A stretch of 43,502 bases of DNA, taken from Prorocentrum cordatum (Eukaryota > Sar > Dinophyceae > Prorocentrales > Prorocentraceae). Below are positions 30,923 to 39,280 of the stretch, piece after piece (the first letter of the stretch is position 1; each line of letters begins with the position of its first letter). The translations under genes were made by a program, and so were the position numbers. The notes beneath the pieces were generated by a model. The model was not told the DNA's origin and made no database searches. It was given only the letters and a program-made list of their open reading frames with translations. The stretch is from NCBI GenBank assembly GCA_963575745.1, contig CAUYUJ010016709.1:222258-265759 (forward strand). Direction: 5' to 3'.

Positions 30923-30977
30923 CTCGTAGGACACGCGCCCCCGCAGCCCGCGCGACATCACGAGCGCCAGCGCCCTC
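30923..30977 (-). CDS. SET-domain methyltransferase exon: ALALVMSRG motif
   Basis: A 55-bp minus-strand exon (1 base + 18 codons) after CTGCCGAG, ending TACGAG before GTCTGG. It encodes RALALVMSRGLRGRVSYE, which matches 'wAl..v.SR.f' just before the NH motif in SETD3/LSMT-type enzymes. Its phase agrees with the exon ending at 31977 (GG + G) and with the exon starting at 22439. The acceptor is weak (purine-rich), so the start could shift. Confidence 0.6.
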
Positions 30978-31019
30978 CTCGGCAGCCGCCACCGCGCCCA
31001 CCGCCGGCCCCCCCCGGCC

Positions 31020-31159
31020 AGCCCCGTGCGGGGGCCGAGTGCGGGGGCCGAGTGCGGGCGCCTCCCTCCCCGGGGAGGCGTCGCGGCGTCGAGGCGTCCG
31101 GGGGGGCCTTCGGGTTGGCCAGGCGGGGCCGTCAGGAAAATGACGAGAGGAAAAGCAAG
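31020..31159. other. GC-rich intron segment
   Basis: Contains a direct duplication of CGGGGGCCGAGTGCGGG (about 31028-31058) and the palindrome CCTCCCCGGGGAGG. No coding signal. Confidence 0.5.
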
Positions 31160-31280
31160 AGCGGCATAAGCATAAGCTCGTGGCGCTGCGCGCGGATTTT
31201 TCTTGGGTCCGCGCTGGGCCCCCGTCCCTGGCGCGCGGAGCGCGCCAGGGGCGGCGCCACAAGTTTATGTTTATGCCGCT
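31160..31280. mobile_element. Family-A foldback MITE with 27-bp TIRs
   Basis: The left end AGCGGCATAAGCATAAGCTC pairs with the right end (reverse complement AGCGGCATAAACATAAACTT), 27 bp with three mismatches. Inside is the family-A core with a perfect hairpin (CCTGGCGCGC-GGA-GCGCGCCAGG). Length 121 bp. Confidence 0.85.
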
Positions 31281-31413
31281 TCCCTTCTTCGAAAGAACCA
31301 GCCTGAAATTTGACGCGGGCTCCCGCTGCCAACCTCCCACGGGAGCCAGTGCGGGCCCGTCGAGAAGCGTCGGCAGATGCGAATTCCGGCGCTCTCGACT
31401 CTCACGTTTTCCC

Positions 31414-31528
31414 GAGGAGGAGGAGGAGGAGGAGGTGGAGGAGGAGGAGGAGGAGAAGTAGGAGTAGGAGTAGGAGTAGGAGTAGGAGTAGGAGTAGGAG
31501 TAGGAGTAGGAGTAGGAGTAGGAGTAAC

Positions 31529-31573
<45 letters not shown>

Positions 31574-31940
31574 CGTAGTAGTAGTAGTAGTAGTATAGTA
31601 GTAGGAGGAGGAGAGGAGGAGGAGGAGGAGGACGGGCATAGGAGTAGGAGTAGGAGTAGTAGGAGTAGGAGGAGGAGGAGGGAGAGGAGGAGGGAGAGGA
31701 GGAGGAGGAGGAGGAGGAGGAGGAGGAGGAGGAGGAGGAGGAGAGAGGAGGAGGAGGAGGAGGAGGAGGAGGAGGAGGAGGAGGAGGAGGAGGGGAAGAG
31801 GAGGAGGAGGAGGAGGAGGAGGAGGAGGAGGAGGAGGAGGAGGAGGAGGAGGAGGAGGAGGAGGAGGGAGGAGGAGGAGGAGGAGGAGGGCGGAGGAGGA
31901 GGAGGAGGCGGAGGAGGAGGAGGAGGAGGAGGAGGAGGGG
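31414..31940 (+). repeat. Compound (GGA)n, (GGAGTA)n, (GTA)n, (GGA)n tract
   Basis: GGA to 31455, GGAGTA hexamers to 31525, GTA units to about 31603, then GGA to 31940. One strand is almost free of cytosine for 500 bp. Confidence 0.95.
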
Positions 31941-31976
31941 GCCTGGCCTCGGTCCAAGCCAGGAGGGCCCACGCAC

Positions 31977-32081
31977 CCGTCCAGGGCCCAGGAGGGGCCC
32001 ACCCAGGGGCCAGCGGTGTGCGGGTGCCGGTCTACGATCTCCTGAAGTTGCCTTCCGTGCACGCCGCGGGGGGCAGGTACT
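31977..32081 (-). CDS. SET-domain methyltransferase exon (linker before the SR motif)
   Basis: A 105-bp minus-strand exon (1 base + 34 codons + 2 bases) after GGGCGCAG. A pyrimidine tract upstream (TGTTGTTGTTCTTCCTCTAC) comes from the edge of the adjacent family-A foldback. It ends GACGG before GTGCGT. It encodes QLQEIVDRHPHTAGPW, helix-like as in the SET insert of this family. Phase fits both neighbours. An alternative end at 32003 (TGG before GTGGGC) is possible. Confidence 0.5.
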
Positions 32082-32136
32082 CTGCGCCCACGGCCGCCGC
32101 GACGGTAGAGGAAGAACAACAACATAACCACAGTCA

Positions 32137-32267
32137 GCTTTCGGAGGTCCGCGCGGACTTCTTTGGATCCGCGCTGGATCCCCCTCCCTGGCGCGCGGAG
32201 CGCGCCAGGGGCGGCGCTGGGGGCGCTCCAGGCGCCGATGCGAGACATCCGCGCGGAGCTCCGAAAG

Positions 32268-32269
<2 letters not shown>
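32137..32269. mobile_element. Family-A foldback, complete copy folding over its whole length
   Basis: GCTTTCGGAGGTCCGCGCGG at the left pairs with CCGCGCGGAGCTCCGAAAGC at the right. Nested inside are a second arm pair (CGCTGGATCC region) and the CCCTGGCGCGC-GGA-GCGCGCCAGGG hairpin. Length 133 bp. It lies 55 bp upstream (minus sense) of the exon starting at 32081. Confidence 0.85.
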
Positions 32270-32270
<1 letters not shown>

Positions 32271-32341
<71 letters not shown>

Positions 32342-32342
32342 G
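32271..32342 (+). repeat. (TG)n microsatellite
   Basis: About 35 TG units with two interruptions, directly at the edge of the family-A foldback. Confidence 0.95.
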
Positions 32343-32413
32343 TTGTTCCTTCTTCTATACTCGGCGGCGCGCCCAGGGGGAACGTGAGCGGGGGCAGGCC
32401 TCCTCAGCAGGTG

Positions 32414-32529
32414 GCGGGGCTTCTCAGAAGCCCTCTGGCCTGCTGAGAAAACCAGCTCTGTCTTAGGAGGAGGCTTAGACAATGCTCAGGCGGGCCGAGG
32501 CCTGCCGAGAGCCTTCTGAGAAGGCCCGC
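32414..32529. repeat. Inverted repeat pair (about 22-bp arms)
   Basis: GCGGGGCTTCTCAGAAGCCC at 32414 pairs with GAGCCTTCTGAGAAGGCCCGC at about 32509-32529. Each arm itself contains a small palindrome. A foldback candidate in the intron. Confidence 0.55.
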
Positions 32530-32906
32530 TCCCTCTGCATCCCTCGGCTACATGCAAGAGTGACCCTAGGCAAGAATGACCTTTGGTGCGCGGCTGTAGG
32601 GGACCGCGACGGGCCCAAGTCCACGCGCGCGGGCCAGTGCTGGGGCCACCCCTGTGAGCCCGCACCCAAGGCCACTCTGGTGAAAGGCCACTCTAACTCT
32701 GGATGGGGTATTTATCAAGGGGGGGTGATTAACCTCCCGACTGAGCTTGCCCAATCCCGCCCCCTCCGTCCTCCCCCCCTCCTCATCCTCCTCCTCTTCC
32801 TCCAACCCCCTCTCCACCCGTGCCGACAACACGTGCCCAACCCCCCTCCCAGCGGATTCAAGGGGGGGCGACTACTGTCGCATCCAGAGTACGCGTAGCC
32901 GAACAC

Positions 32907-32975
32907 CCCCCTGGGCTCGCCGCCGAGACGACGGGGAGGACGTCGTTCTGGAAGCTCGCCCGCTGCTCCTCAGGG
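32907..32975 (-). CDS. SET-domain methyltransferase exon (insert region)
   Basis: A 69-bp minus-strand exon after TTTAGGTCCAG, ending GGGGG before GTGTTC. It encodes PEEQRASFQNDVLPVVSAAS. Phase agrees with the exon ending at 33307 (GC + C) and with the exon starting at 32081 (GG + A). It is similar in character to the helical insert between the PL.W and SR motifs in SETD3/LSMT proteins. Confidence 0.55.
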
Positions 32976-33101
32976 CTGGACCTAAACGTTGTTTTTCGTT
33001 ATGTTTTCGTTATGTTTTTGGCTTTGCTTTACCTGTTTTCCTGTACCTCCCCCTCCTAAAACGTACAACAGAACACGGCCGAAGTGCAGGAAAATAGCGT
33101 T

Positions 33102-33279
33102 TAGGCTTAGGTCGGGCATGTCCTCCTGCAGGCGGATTCTGGACGAACAATCAAGCATAGCCAGACCATGCTCAAAAATAGCTAAACGTAGTTCGTCGAA
33201 ACGTCGTCCCCATACTATTTTTTTGGGGACTGTTTTGGAGCATTCCTCCTGTGGAGGGACAGGCCCGACTTAAGCTTAG
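33102..33279 (-). mobile_element. Family-1 foldback element, complete, inside an intron
   Basis: The left end TAGGCTTAGGTCGGGCATGT pairs with the right end (reverse complement TAAGCTTAAGTCGGGCCTGT); inner arms with GTCC and CAGGCGGA/AGGAGGA also pair. Length 178 bp. It lies wholly within the intron between the exons ending at 33307 and starting at 32975. Confidence 0.85.
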
Positions 33280-33306
33280 GCCCAGCCCTGCTGCTCCTCC
33301 GCCGAC

Positions 33307-33443
33307 GCCTCCAGCGCCGCCGCCAGGGCGGCGGCGTCGCCGTGCGCGCGGGGCAGCAGCGACGTGCCAGCCAGGCGCAGCAGGTCCTCCCGCGGCCACA
33401 GCAGCGGCGTGTCCGGCGCGGGCACGGGCAGAAGAAGAGCCAT
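33307..33443 (-). CDS. SET-domain methyltransferase exon: PLLWPREDLLRLAGTSLL motif
   Basis: A 137-bp minus-strand exon (45 codons + 2 bases) after TTTGCGCAG, ending GAGGC before GTCGGC. It begins MALLLPVPAPDTPLLWPRED and continues with DLLRLAGTSLLPRA. 'LP....tPl.W...el..L.GT.L' is a hallmark of the SETD3/Rubisco-LSMT family, at the start of the inserted helical (iSET) segment. The Met is internal, not a start. Phase fits both neighbours. Together with the NH exon it gives the family assignment. Confidence 0.75.
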
Positions 33444-33499
33444 CTGCGCAAACTAGAGGCCTCCTCCTCCTCCTCCTCCTCCTCCTACTCCTCCGAATA

Positions 33500-33602
33500 G
33501 ATGAGGTCCGAAAAGATGGTGTCGGAGGATCGCGCCGCATCGCCGTTGCCCTTGTATCGACGATGTATCGGCGATGCGGCACGATCCGACTCGGACCTCA
33601 TC
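33500..33602. repeat. Foldback element, about 35-bp arms
   Basis: GATGAGGTCCGA ... ATCGCGCCGCATCGCCG at the left pairs with CGGCGATGCGGCACGAT ... TCGGACCTCATC at the right. Length 103 bp; single copy here. It lies in the intron upstream of the exon starting at 33443. Confidence 0.75.
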
Positions 33603-33799
33603 GGGGAGGCCTAGAATGAACATGAACTGTCGACCTCCTCGTGTCGTCAAACAATCACGACGGGAACTCTTGGCAATTTTCAGCCTCCGGGGGCCCTCGC
33701 TGGAGCCCGTGGCCGTCAGAAAACGACTCGGGACGAAGGACTGGTCCCAGGAAATTTGCCCAGGCCTTCCGGGGTCCACATCGTGGATAAAAAAACACG

Positions 33800-34110
33800 A
33801 CGTCGGAGGTCCGCGCAAATTTTTCTTCAGTCGGCGCTGGGCCCCCCTCAGAGGAGGGCGAATTGAAACAATGGCAGTTGGCCTTCGGGAGGGCCCTCGT
33901 CGCCACGCCTGGACGCAGCTCGGAAGAAATCAGTGCGCCTGGACACCGGGAGGGGGGTCCGAGGGCCGATCTCCAGAGCTGCCGTGGTCTCAGCTCGCCC
34001 TGCTCCAAAAAAAAACAGACACTTTCGGAGGTCCGTGCTAGCTTCTTGGATCGGCGCTGGGGCGCCCTCCCTGGCGCGCGGAACGCAGGGGCGGCGCCCG
34101 AGGCGCCGCC
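33800..34110 (-). repeat. Two diverged family-A elements
   Basis: At 33804-33850 (GTCGGAGGTCCGCGCAAAT, GGCGCTGGGCCCCCC) and 34018-34110 (CTTTCGGAGGTCCGTGC, CCCTGGCGCGCGGAACGC). On the minus strand both end in a T7-T9 run, and the second run is followed by GGAGCAG, an acceptor-like context. The frame after it (RAETTAALEIGPRTPLPVS) is coding-like but does not fit the phase of its neighbours. Confidence 0.6.
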
Positions 34111-34129
34111 AGGGGGGCCAGGAGGGCCC

Positions 34130-34325
34130 AGAAGCGAATCGACAAGTCGGATCGGCGACAGAAGTGAATCGGATCGGCGGAGATCGGCAGCCGAGTCGGG
34201 AGGGGTCGGATCGGCGGAAATCAGCAGGCCTCCATCGAGAAATCGGAACCCGAATCGGAATCCGAAATCGAATCGAATCGGAATGGGCAGCCGTCGGAAT
34301 CGAATCGACTCGGAGGAGTCGAGAC
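34130..34325 (+). repeat. Degenerate GATCGG/AATCGG tandem repeat
   Basis: Many GAATCG, GGATCGG and AATCGGA phrases in irregular tandem order. Confidence 0.75.
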
Positions 34326-34369
34326 GAGCCCTGGCATAGGGGGGGCGCCCCACGCCGAGCCAAGCAAAC

Positions 34370-34460
34370 CTGTGCAGCTGCTCGTGCCGACGTCTCTTCT
34401 TCGCAATGGCTACCAGGTCGTCGAAGTACGGCGAGCGCGGCGAGGCCACGTGGCTCCTCG
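34370..34460 (-). CDS. SET-domain gene exon upstream of the PL.W motif
   Basis: A 91-bp minus-strand exon (1 base + 30 codons) after TGTGTCGCCAG, ending CACAG before GTTTGC, the best canonical donor in the region. In the phase that joins the exon at 33443 it reads EEPRGLAALAVLRRPG ... ARAAAQ. The other frame (SPYFDDLVAIAKKRRRHEQ) looks equally coding-like but would not join in phase. The upstream intron is almost exactly a family-1 foldback. Confidence 0.5.
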
Positions 34461-34657
34461 CTGGCGACACAAATCATCCCGGCCGATCCTTAGGTCGGGC
34501 ATGTCCCCCTACAGGCGGATTTTGGACGACAAATACGAAATACTCGAACAATGCCCCAAAATTGTCAGAGATAATCGAAGAATCGTCCCCATAGCATGTT
34601 TTTGACTATTTTTGGAATATTCCTCCTTGAGAGGGACAGGCCCGACTTAAGCCTATC
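34461..34657 (-). mobile_element. Family-1 foldback making up almost a whole intron
   Basis: The element (34488-34655) has ends TTAGGTCGGGCATGTCCCCC and, on the other strand, TAGGCTTAAGTCGGGCCTGT. On the minus strand it begins two bases after GCCGCG^GA and is followed by GGGATGATTTGTGTCGCCAG^CGAG, so the intron would be 197 bp, 168 of them element. The GA donor is non-canonical. The upstream exon would be a short GC-rich one (34658-34698) following CCCCCCCCAGCCACAG. Confidence 0.65.
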
Positions 34658-34808
34658 CGCGGCCTCGCGGGCGCCGGGCCCCTGGGGCCGCGGCCCCGCT
34701 GTGGCTGGGGGGGGCGTTTTGTCGCGGAGGCCCCGCGCAGAACGCGCCCGTGCGACCGCGTATCCGCGCCCCAGAATCCAGACCACGAGGGCGCGGATCG
34801 GCGACACG

Positions 34809-34925
34809 CCAGAGGGACGGAGGGAGGAGGGAGGAGGGAGGGAGGGAGGGAGGGAGGGAGGGAGGGGAGGAGGAGGAGGAGGAGGAGGAGGAGGAGGAGG
34901 AGGAGAGGATGGAGGAGGAGGGAGA
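34809..34925 (+). repeat. (GGGA)n and (GGA)n tract
   Basis: GGAGGGAGGAGGGAGGGA-type units then GGA units. Confidence 0.9.
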
Positions 34926-35069
34926 AGGACAAGGAGGAGGGAGGAGGGAGGGTGACCTTGGGGTGCGCGGCCTGTGGCGGCCCGCGGGGCGGCCAAGAAC
35001 GAGCGGGCAGCACGCTGCTGCCGCATCGCGTTCGGCGATCGGGGAACCCAAGTGGGCCCGCACCAAAGG

Positions 35070-35158
35070 TCTCCTCCTCCTCCTCCTCCTCCTTCAACTC
35101 CTCCTGCAACTCCTCCTCCTCCTCCTCCTCCTCCTCCTCCTCCTCCTCCTCCTCCTCC
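35070..35158 (+). repeat. (CCT)n microsatellite
   Basis: CCT units with two AACT interruptions. Confidence 0.95.
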
Positions 35159-35189
35159 GGCGAAGGGTCACTCATGCGTGTAGTCGAGC

Positions 35190-35274
35190 TTCCGCGGAAA
35201 TGTTCGCGGCTCTCGTGGGCTCCCGTGCAGGACGGTCAGGGCCAGCGCCAGCGCCCTCGAGCACTCGCCCGCCT
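35190..35274 (-). CDS. SET-domain gene exon: ECSRALALALTVL
   Basis: Minus-strand exon starting after CCCCCCGAG at 35275, the 3' end of the family-B element. It encodes EAGECSRALALALTVLHGSP if the preceding exon leaves one G. The pattern 'e.saLalaLl.E' precedes the LP...PL.W segment in this family. The 3' end is not fixed. The frame upstream of the foldback (KCFRTHFP, ending CCCAG at 35480) would join in phase. Confidence 0.45.
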
Positions 35275-35479
35275 CTCGGGGGGACCGAAGTTCGGGGCGC
35301 ACAAACATGGATTAGCGATCCATGGATTTGGCGCGCGGTCGCCAAATCCATGGATCGGGGGAGGTGCCCTCTCCAACATGCGGCCGGTGCCGCCTCGTTC
35401 GGCGGCGGAGATCCGCGCTGTCCCGAGGAAGCGGGGCCCGCCGCTAGCCCACGCCCCCTTGATCCATACTTGCGATCGC
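35275..35479 (-). mobile_element. Family-B foldback B3, filling a putative GC-AG intron
   Basis: On the minus strand it begins TTTCCCAG^GCGATCGCAAG and ends GGTCCCCCCGAG^AGGC, the same termini as at 7280-7436. The terminal repeats, the internal GATCCATGGATTTGGCG hairpin and the core are shared with the copy at 21.1 kb. Length 205 bp. Confidence 0.7.
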
Positions 35480-35663
35480 CTGGGAAATGGGTACGGAAAC
35501 ATTTGTTGGTAGTTACAGTCCAACAACACCGCGTTTTCATTCCGAACAGGATTCGCTGTCGGCGTCGCCGTTGTCCATCTGAGACAAAAGCTCGCCTGCC
35601 CAACAGCCGCCGCTGTCGGTTTGGGACAACACTTGCTGTTGCGCAACGTATCCGTGTTTGAAG

Positions 35664-35790
35664 GGGCCCAGGGACACACCAGTAAATGCATACATCCCAG
35701 GATCCCCCATATTCTCCATACATTCTGAAAGTTCGTCTCCCCCTCCACTTCCAACCCTTTCCGCACTCCCCTGGGAATCGACGATCACTC
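35664..35790 (+). repeat. Dispersed repeat family D, copy 2
   Basis: GGGCCCAGGGACACACCAG, ATACATCCCAGGATCCCCC, CTCCCCCTCCACTTCC and CTCCCCTGGGAATCGACGAT in the same order as at 20236-20365. Confidence 0.6.
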
Positions 35791-35905
35791 ACACACACAT
35801 ATATACATATATTTATATATATGTATATATATAGATATTCACATATCTAAATGTATATATGTATATGTGTGTATATGTGTGTGTGTGTGTTGATATGTGT
35901 GTGTG
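35785..35905 (+). repeat. (CA), (TA), (TG) compound microsatellite at the 5' side of LINE-2
   Basis: ACACACACATATATACATAT ... GTATATGTGTGTGTGTGTGT. A very similar compound tract lies at the 3' side of LINE-2. Confidence 0.95.
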
Positions 35906-37153
35906 CCCCGCTTGCGGGGCTGTCCGCGCCAGCATACTCTGGTGCTGACACTGTCCGCCTCTAAGTGGCCTCTTCTTCCTCCCCCCCTCCGCGGCCGCCT
36001 TGCGCGGCCCAGCGGCCCGCGGCCGTGGGCGCGCTGCCGAGGTTGCAACGCCTGCGAGTACAACGACCGCTTGGACCCCTACACGCCCGTCTGCCCGCGC
36101 TGCAACAGGCCTGTACGTTTCCACCGAGGCCGCTCCAGGAGCCCGAGCGTGCACTTCGGCGACGCCGAGACCATCGACGCGAACGGCGACGTCACCACCC
36201 AGCCTGTCAGCGCTGGCGGCCGCCCGCGCTCTGCTCAACGCAGCTCTCTCGCCGACCACCCGAAGCAGGCCCTGGCCATCGCCGACGACCCCGCGTTGCA
36301 GGCCGTCCTTCAGGCCCAGGTGCAACGCCTCGACGCCGCCGAGGACGTGCCGCCACAGGTCAACGAGGTCGAGGCCATGCGCAAGGCCGACAGCGCCTGG
36401 CGCGCCGCCACGAATCATCATCAGCAGGTCGTAAGCAACGTCGTCAGGCTCCGCAATGCGTTGTCCGCGGCCGAGGAGAAGGAGCAGCTCGCCGCCCGCG
36501 AAGTTGCTCGCAACGAGCTCACCAAGCGGAGAGCGGCGGAGGCCCTCGCTCGTGCCGAAGGGGTCGGCGGCGGCGCACCGACCCCCAACGTCGCGGGCGC
36601 TCCCGACTCCGACAAGCCGTTCACCGTCCATTGGGGCCCTGACCTGTTCCGCCAGATCGACGAGCTCGACTTCACACCGTCCGAACAACAGGAACTCAAC
36701 GCGGTCCGTGCAGGACTCGAGGAGCTTCAGAAGCAGTTCGCCACCAAGGGCCCCGAGGTCACCGCTCTCATCCAGAGGGCGCGCCACATCCGCGAGATGC
36801 AGGAGGCCAGGTACCAGAAGAAGCGCAAGGGCGAGGACGGCGCCGCCAGCGCACCTGCCCCCTCAGCGCAGGGTGCTGCTGCCGGCACCCCCCCGCAGGC
36901 CCCGGGCGCAACGGCCGCCACTGCAGCCGCGGGCGCGGAGGCCACGGCCAACGACAGCGCCGCCGCTGACGCCGCTGCCAAGGAGGAGGCCATCAAGGCG
37001 GAGGCTGCCAGGCTCTCAGCCGCGCGCTTCGCAGCCCAAGCCGCCGCCGAGCAGGCCGCTGCCACCAAGACCGACGGCGCGGAGGACGTCAAAGGCAAGG
37101 GTAAGGTTGAGGAAAGGTTAAGGGAGCCAAACCCAAGGCCTCGTCGTGACTAG
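35897..37153 (+). CDS. LINE-2 gag-like ORF1 protein
   Basis: An intact 418-codon frame. A zinc ribbon near the N-terminus (WARCRGCNACEYND, VCPRCNRP; Cys47, 50, 53, 66 and 69) is followed by a Ser/Arg patch and a long coiled coil (about residues 145-225; VVSNVVRLRNALSAAEEKEQ). A second helical region (QEARYQKKRKGED) precedes an Ala-rich, Lys-ending tail. The first 40 residues may be non-native, because the frame opens in sequence next to a microsatellite. The likely role is binding LINE RNA. The LINE-1 gag has the same layout. Confidence 0.7.
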   Translation: MCVPRLRGCPRQHTLVLTLSASKWPLLPPPLRGRLARPSGPRPWARCRGCNACEYNDRLDPYTPVCPRCNRPVRFHRGRSRSPSVHFGDAETIDANGDVTTQPVSAGGRPRSAQRSSLADHPKQALAIADDPALQAVLQAQVQRLDAAEDVPPQVNEVEAMRKADSAWRAATNHHQQVVSNVVRLRNALSAAEEKEQLAAREVARNELTKRRAAEALARAEGVGGGAPTPNVAGAPDSDKPFTVHWGPDLFRQIDELDFTPSEQQELNAVRAGLEELQKQFATKGPEVTALIQRARHIREMQEARYQKKRKGEDGAASAPAPSAQGAAAGTPPQAPGATAATAAAGAEATANDSAAADAAAKEEAIKAEAARLSAARFAAQAAAEQAAATKTDGAEDVKGKGKVEERLREPNPRPRRD

Positions 37154-37188
37154 CTTCCGAGCCACCAACTACCAACACTAGCGGAGAG

Positions 37189-39280
37189 GTGGTGTCAACT
37201 ACCCCGTCGAGTACATGTACTACACTCTTCTATGGGAATGTCACCTGCATGTGTCAGAAGGTCCACGACTGGATAGAAGTCATCGTTGGCCTAGTCGAGA
37301 CTCGCATCTCCGACGACGCCAGCACCGCCCAGTGGAGAAGTCGATTCCGAGACATCAACAGGAGGCTCTTCGCCAATCCAGCCCGCCCTGCGACGCGTGA
37401 CCAGACATATGGGAGGCCTGATTACTTAGGAGAATCGTGTGCCGCGCCTGATTACGCCAACGACGGCGGTGAATGGTTCTTGCCCAAAGGCCACCTGGGA
37501 GCTCGCCCTCTTCTAGCTGGAGTCCAAGCCAAGGGGCTCGAACTTCTCCCCTCCTCCTCTAGCCTTGATGGGTTCCTCCCTGTGGTCCTCCACTTCAAGG
37601 GGTACTCCATCGTTGCGGTTTTCTTTTACGCGCTGTGTAGCATAGGCCTGCGAGGGCCGAACCTCCCTAGGTTCAGACGTTTTGGGGGCCTCCTTAGATC
37701 CCTCCAGCTGCCCTGGTTTGTAGTCGGCGACTGGAACACCAGCCCCGAAAGGTTGCAGCGTGCAGGATTTCTGGCACAGATCCAAGGAGAGATCATGTGT
37801 GCTCCCGTCGAATGCACGTGCGACCCTGGGGGCGGACGTAAGCTATCGCATTTGGATTTTGTTGTTCACAGCGTTGCTGCCCGCCCCTGCATTTCCAGCG
37901 TTACTGCGGTACACGAAGTGCCGTGGAAGCCACGCCTAGGTTTGCGAATCCATCTCGTTTCCTCGGGTGAACAACTGCTCACCCGAACTTTAGGTCTGCC
38001 CCGACGGCTGCCACATGCCGTCAAGCCCCCTCGAGGCGCCACCCCAGGCTCCAAGGCCAGCCGTGCCCGAGCCGCTCGTTCCGAGCAACGCTGTAAGGTG
38101 GAGGCCCAGAGGCAGACCCTTTTGGATGTTCTCTACGGTGATCTCGAGGCGGGAGAAGACCCCGCTGAGCAGACCACCAGTGCAGGGGAATCCTCGGACG
38201 AACCCGAGGAGCAGCATTTCAAGTATCCCTCCGATGAGGAGGAGGATCCGTGGGCGCACGAGAGCAGCTTTGCGCCAGCCGAGCCTCAGTGTGCTTCGAA
38301 CCCCGCGCGCGGAGAGTCAAACGTCTGTGCCCTGTCTCGTCAGATCACGTCTGCATCGAGAGAGAATGCCCAGCTTGTTTCATCCGAGCCGTGCTCTGCT
38401 CTCTCTGCGCCCGACGCCCCGCCAGAGGGCGCCGCCCCCGCTTTCTCTCATGCCTTCGCTGTTTCTCAATCTGATACAGTTGCTACAGTCGAACAATCAG
38501 TTCCTAATGTAAGTTCTGGTTGTGATTCGGCCCAGCGTGAGAACCCCCCCAGCGAAGATACCGCCCCAAGGGAAACGCCTCCGTGCCACATTCGAAGCCC
38601 CGAATTCGAAGTCGATAGTGCCACCTGGTGTGCCCACAGAGAACAAATCAGCGTCCTGCCTGCGGGATGCGCCCGCCCTGCTTCTGCGGTTGCTGGCTCC
38701 GTAGCGTTTCGGCTCAAACCCGACACCTCGCTTCAGTTGGGCCGAATCTACGGCTCCTGGACCACGACCGTTGAAGCTTCTGTGCGCTCCCATCGTCGGA
38801 TTCCATTGGAAGGCGCCTCGCGAGCAGCAAGCCCAGAGTATCAGATAACCGTTGTTCGAGAGCTGCAGTGCAGGCGAACGTCGCCAATCGCGGACACAGA
38901 TAGCACTTGGTGGACATCATTGCACGCCCTACTGCAGGCCATCTACCGACGCCGTGCGCGCGACAACGGACGCCTCCAACTCCAGCAGCAGTGCAGAGCA
39001 GTCGCCAAGCTCACTGACTCCCCACCACCCACGGTGCCAAACATCATCGGTGACAAGGACGACCTCAGTTGGGACGGCTGGCAGATATTCTCACGACGCA
39101 TTCCCGAGCACAACGTCGACCACATCGTTGCCCACGCCACCAGAGCAACACGACTCGCACGACGAGCGCAGCAACGGGCAATACAACGATCTATCAACAA
39201 CTTCCGCGACTGGGCTGTCGACGCCCTCGGCACGCTGCACAGGTCGCTCAGACCCCAACCGCAGCCGGCAGAGTTTGCAC
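37189..39280 (+). pseudogene. LINE-2 ORF2 part 1: AP endonuclease and linker
   Basis: One open frame with endonuclease-exonuclease-phosphatase motifs: GNVTCMCQKV (Asn17), VGLVETRIS (Glu37), VAVFFYA, FVVGDWNTSPERL (Asp181, Asn183), HLDFVVHS (Asp223) and LRIHL (His near 258). All catalytic positions appear present. A long acidic, Ser-rich linker follows to about 39270, where the RT frame takes over by a shift. No convincing ATG precedes the endonuclease; the frame opens with GTG near the gag stop, so the true ORF2 start is uncertain. Confidence 0.75.

Noticed and set aside
31310-32482. Long frames on both strands rich in Arg-Ser or Thr-Pro
   Set aside because: Product of the compound GGA/GTA tract. 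Only the short exon at 31977-32081 has independent support.
33855-34015. Frame RAETTAALEIGPRTPLPVS after a T9-GGAGCAG acceptor-like sequence
   Set aside because: Its phase does not fit the exons at 34370-34460 and 33307-33443, which join well without it.
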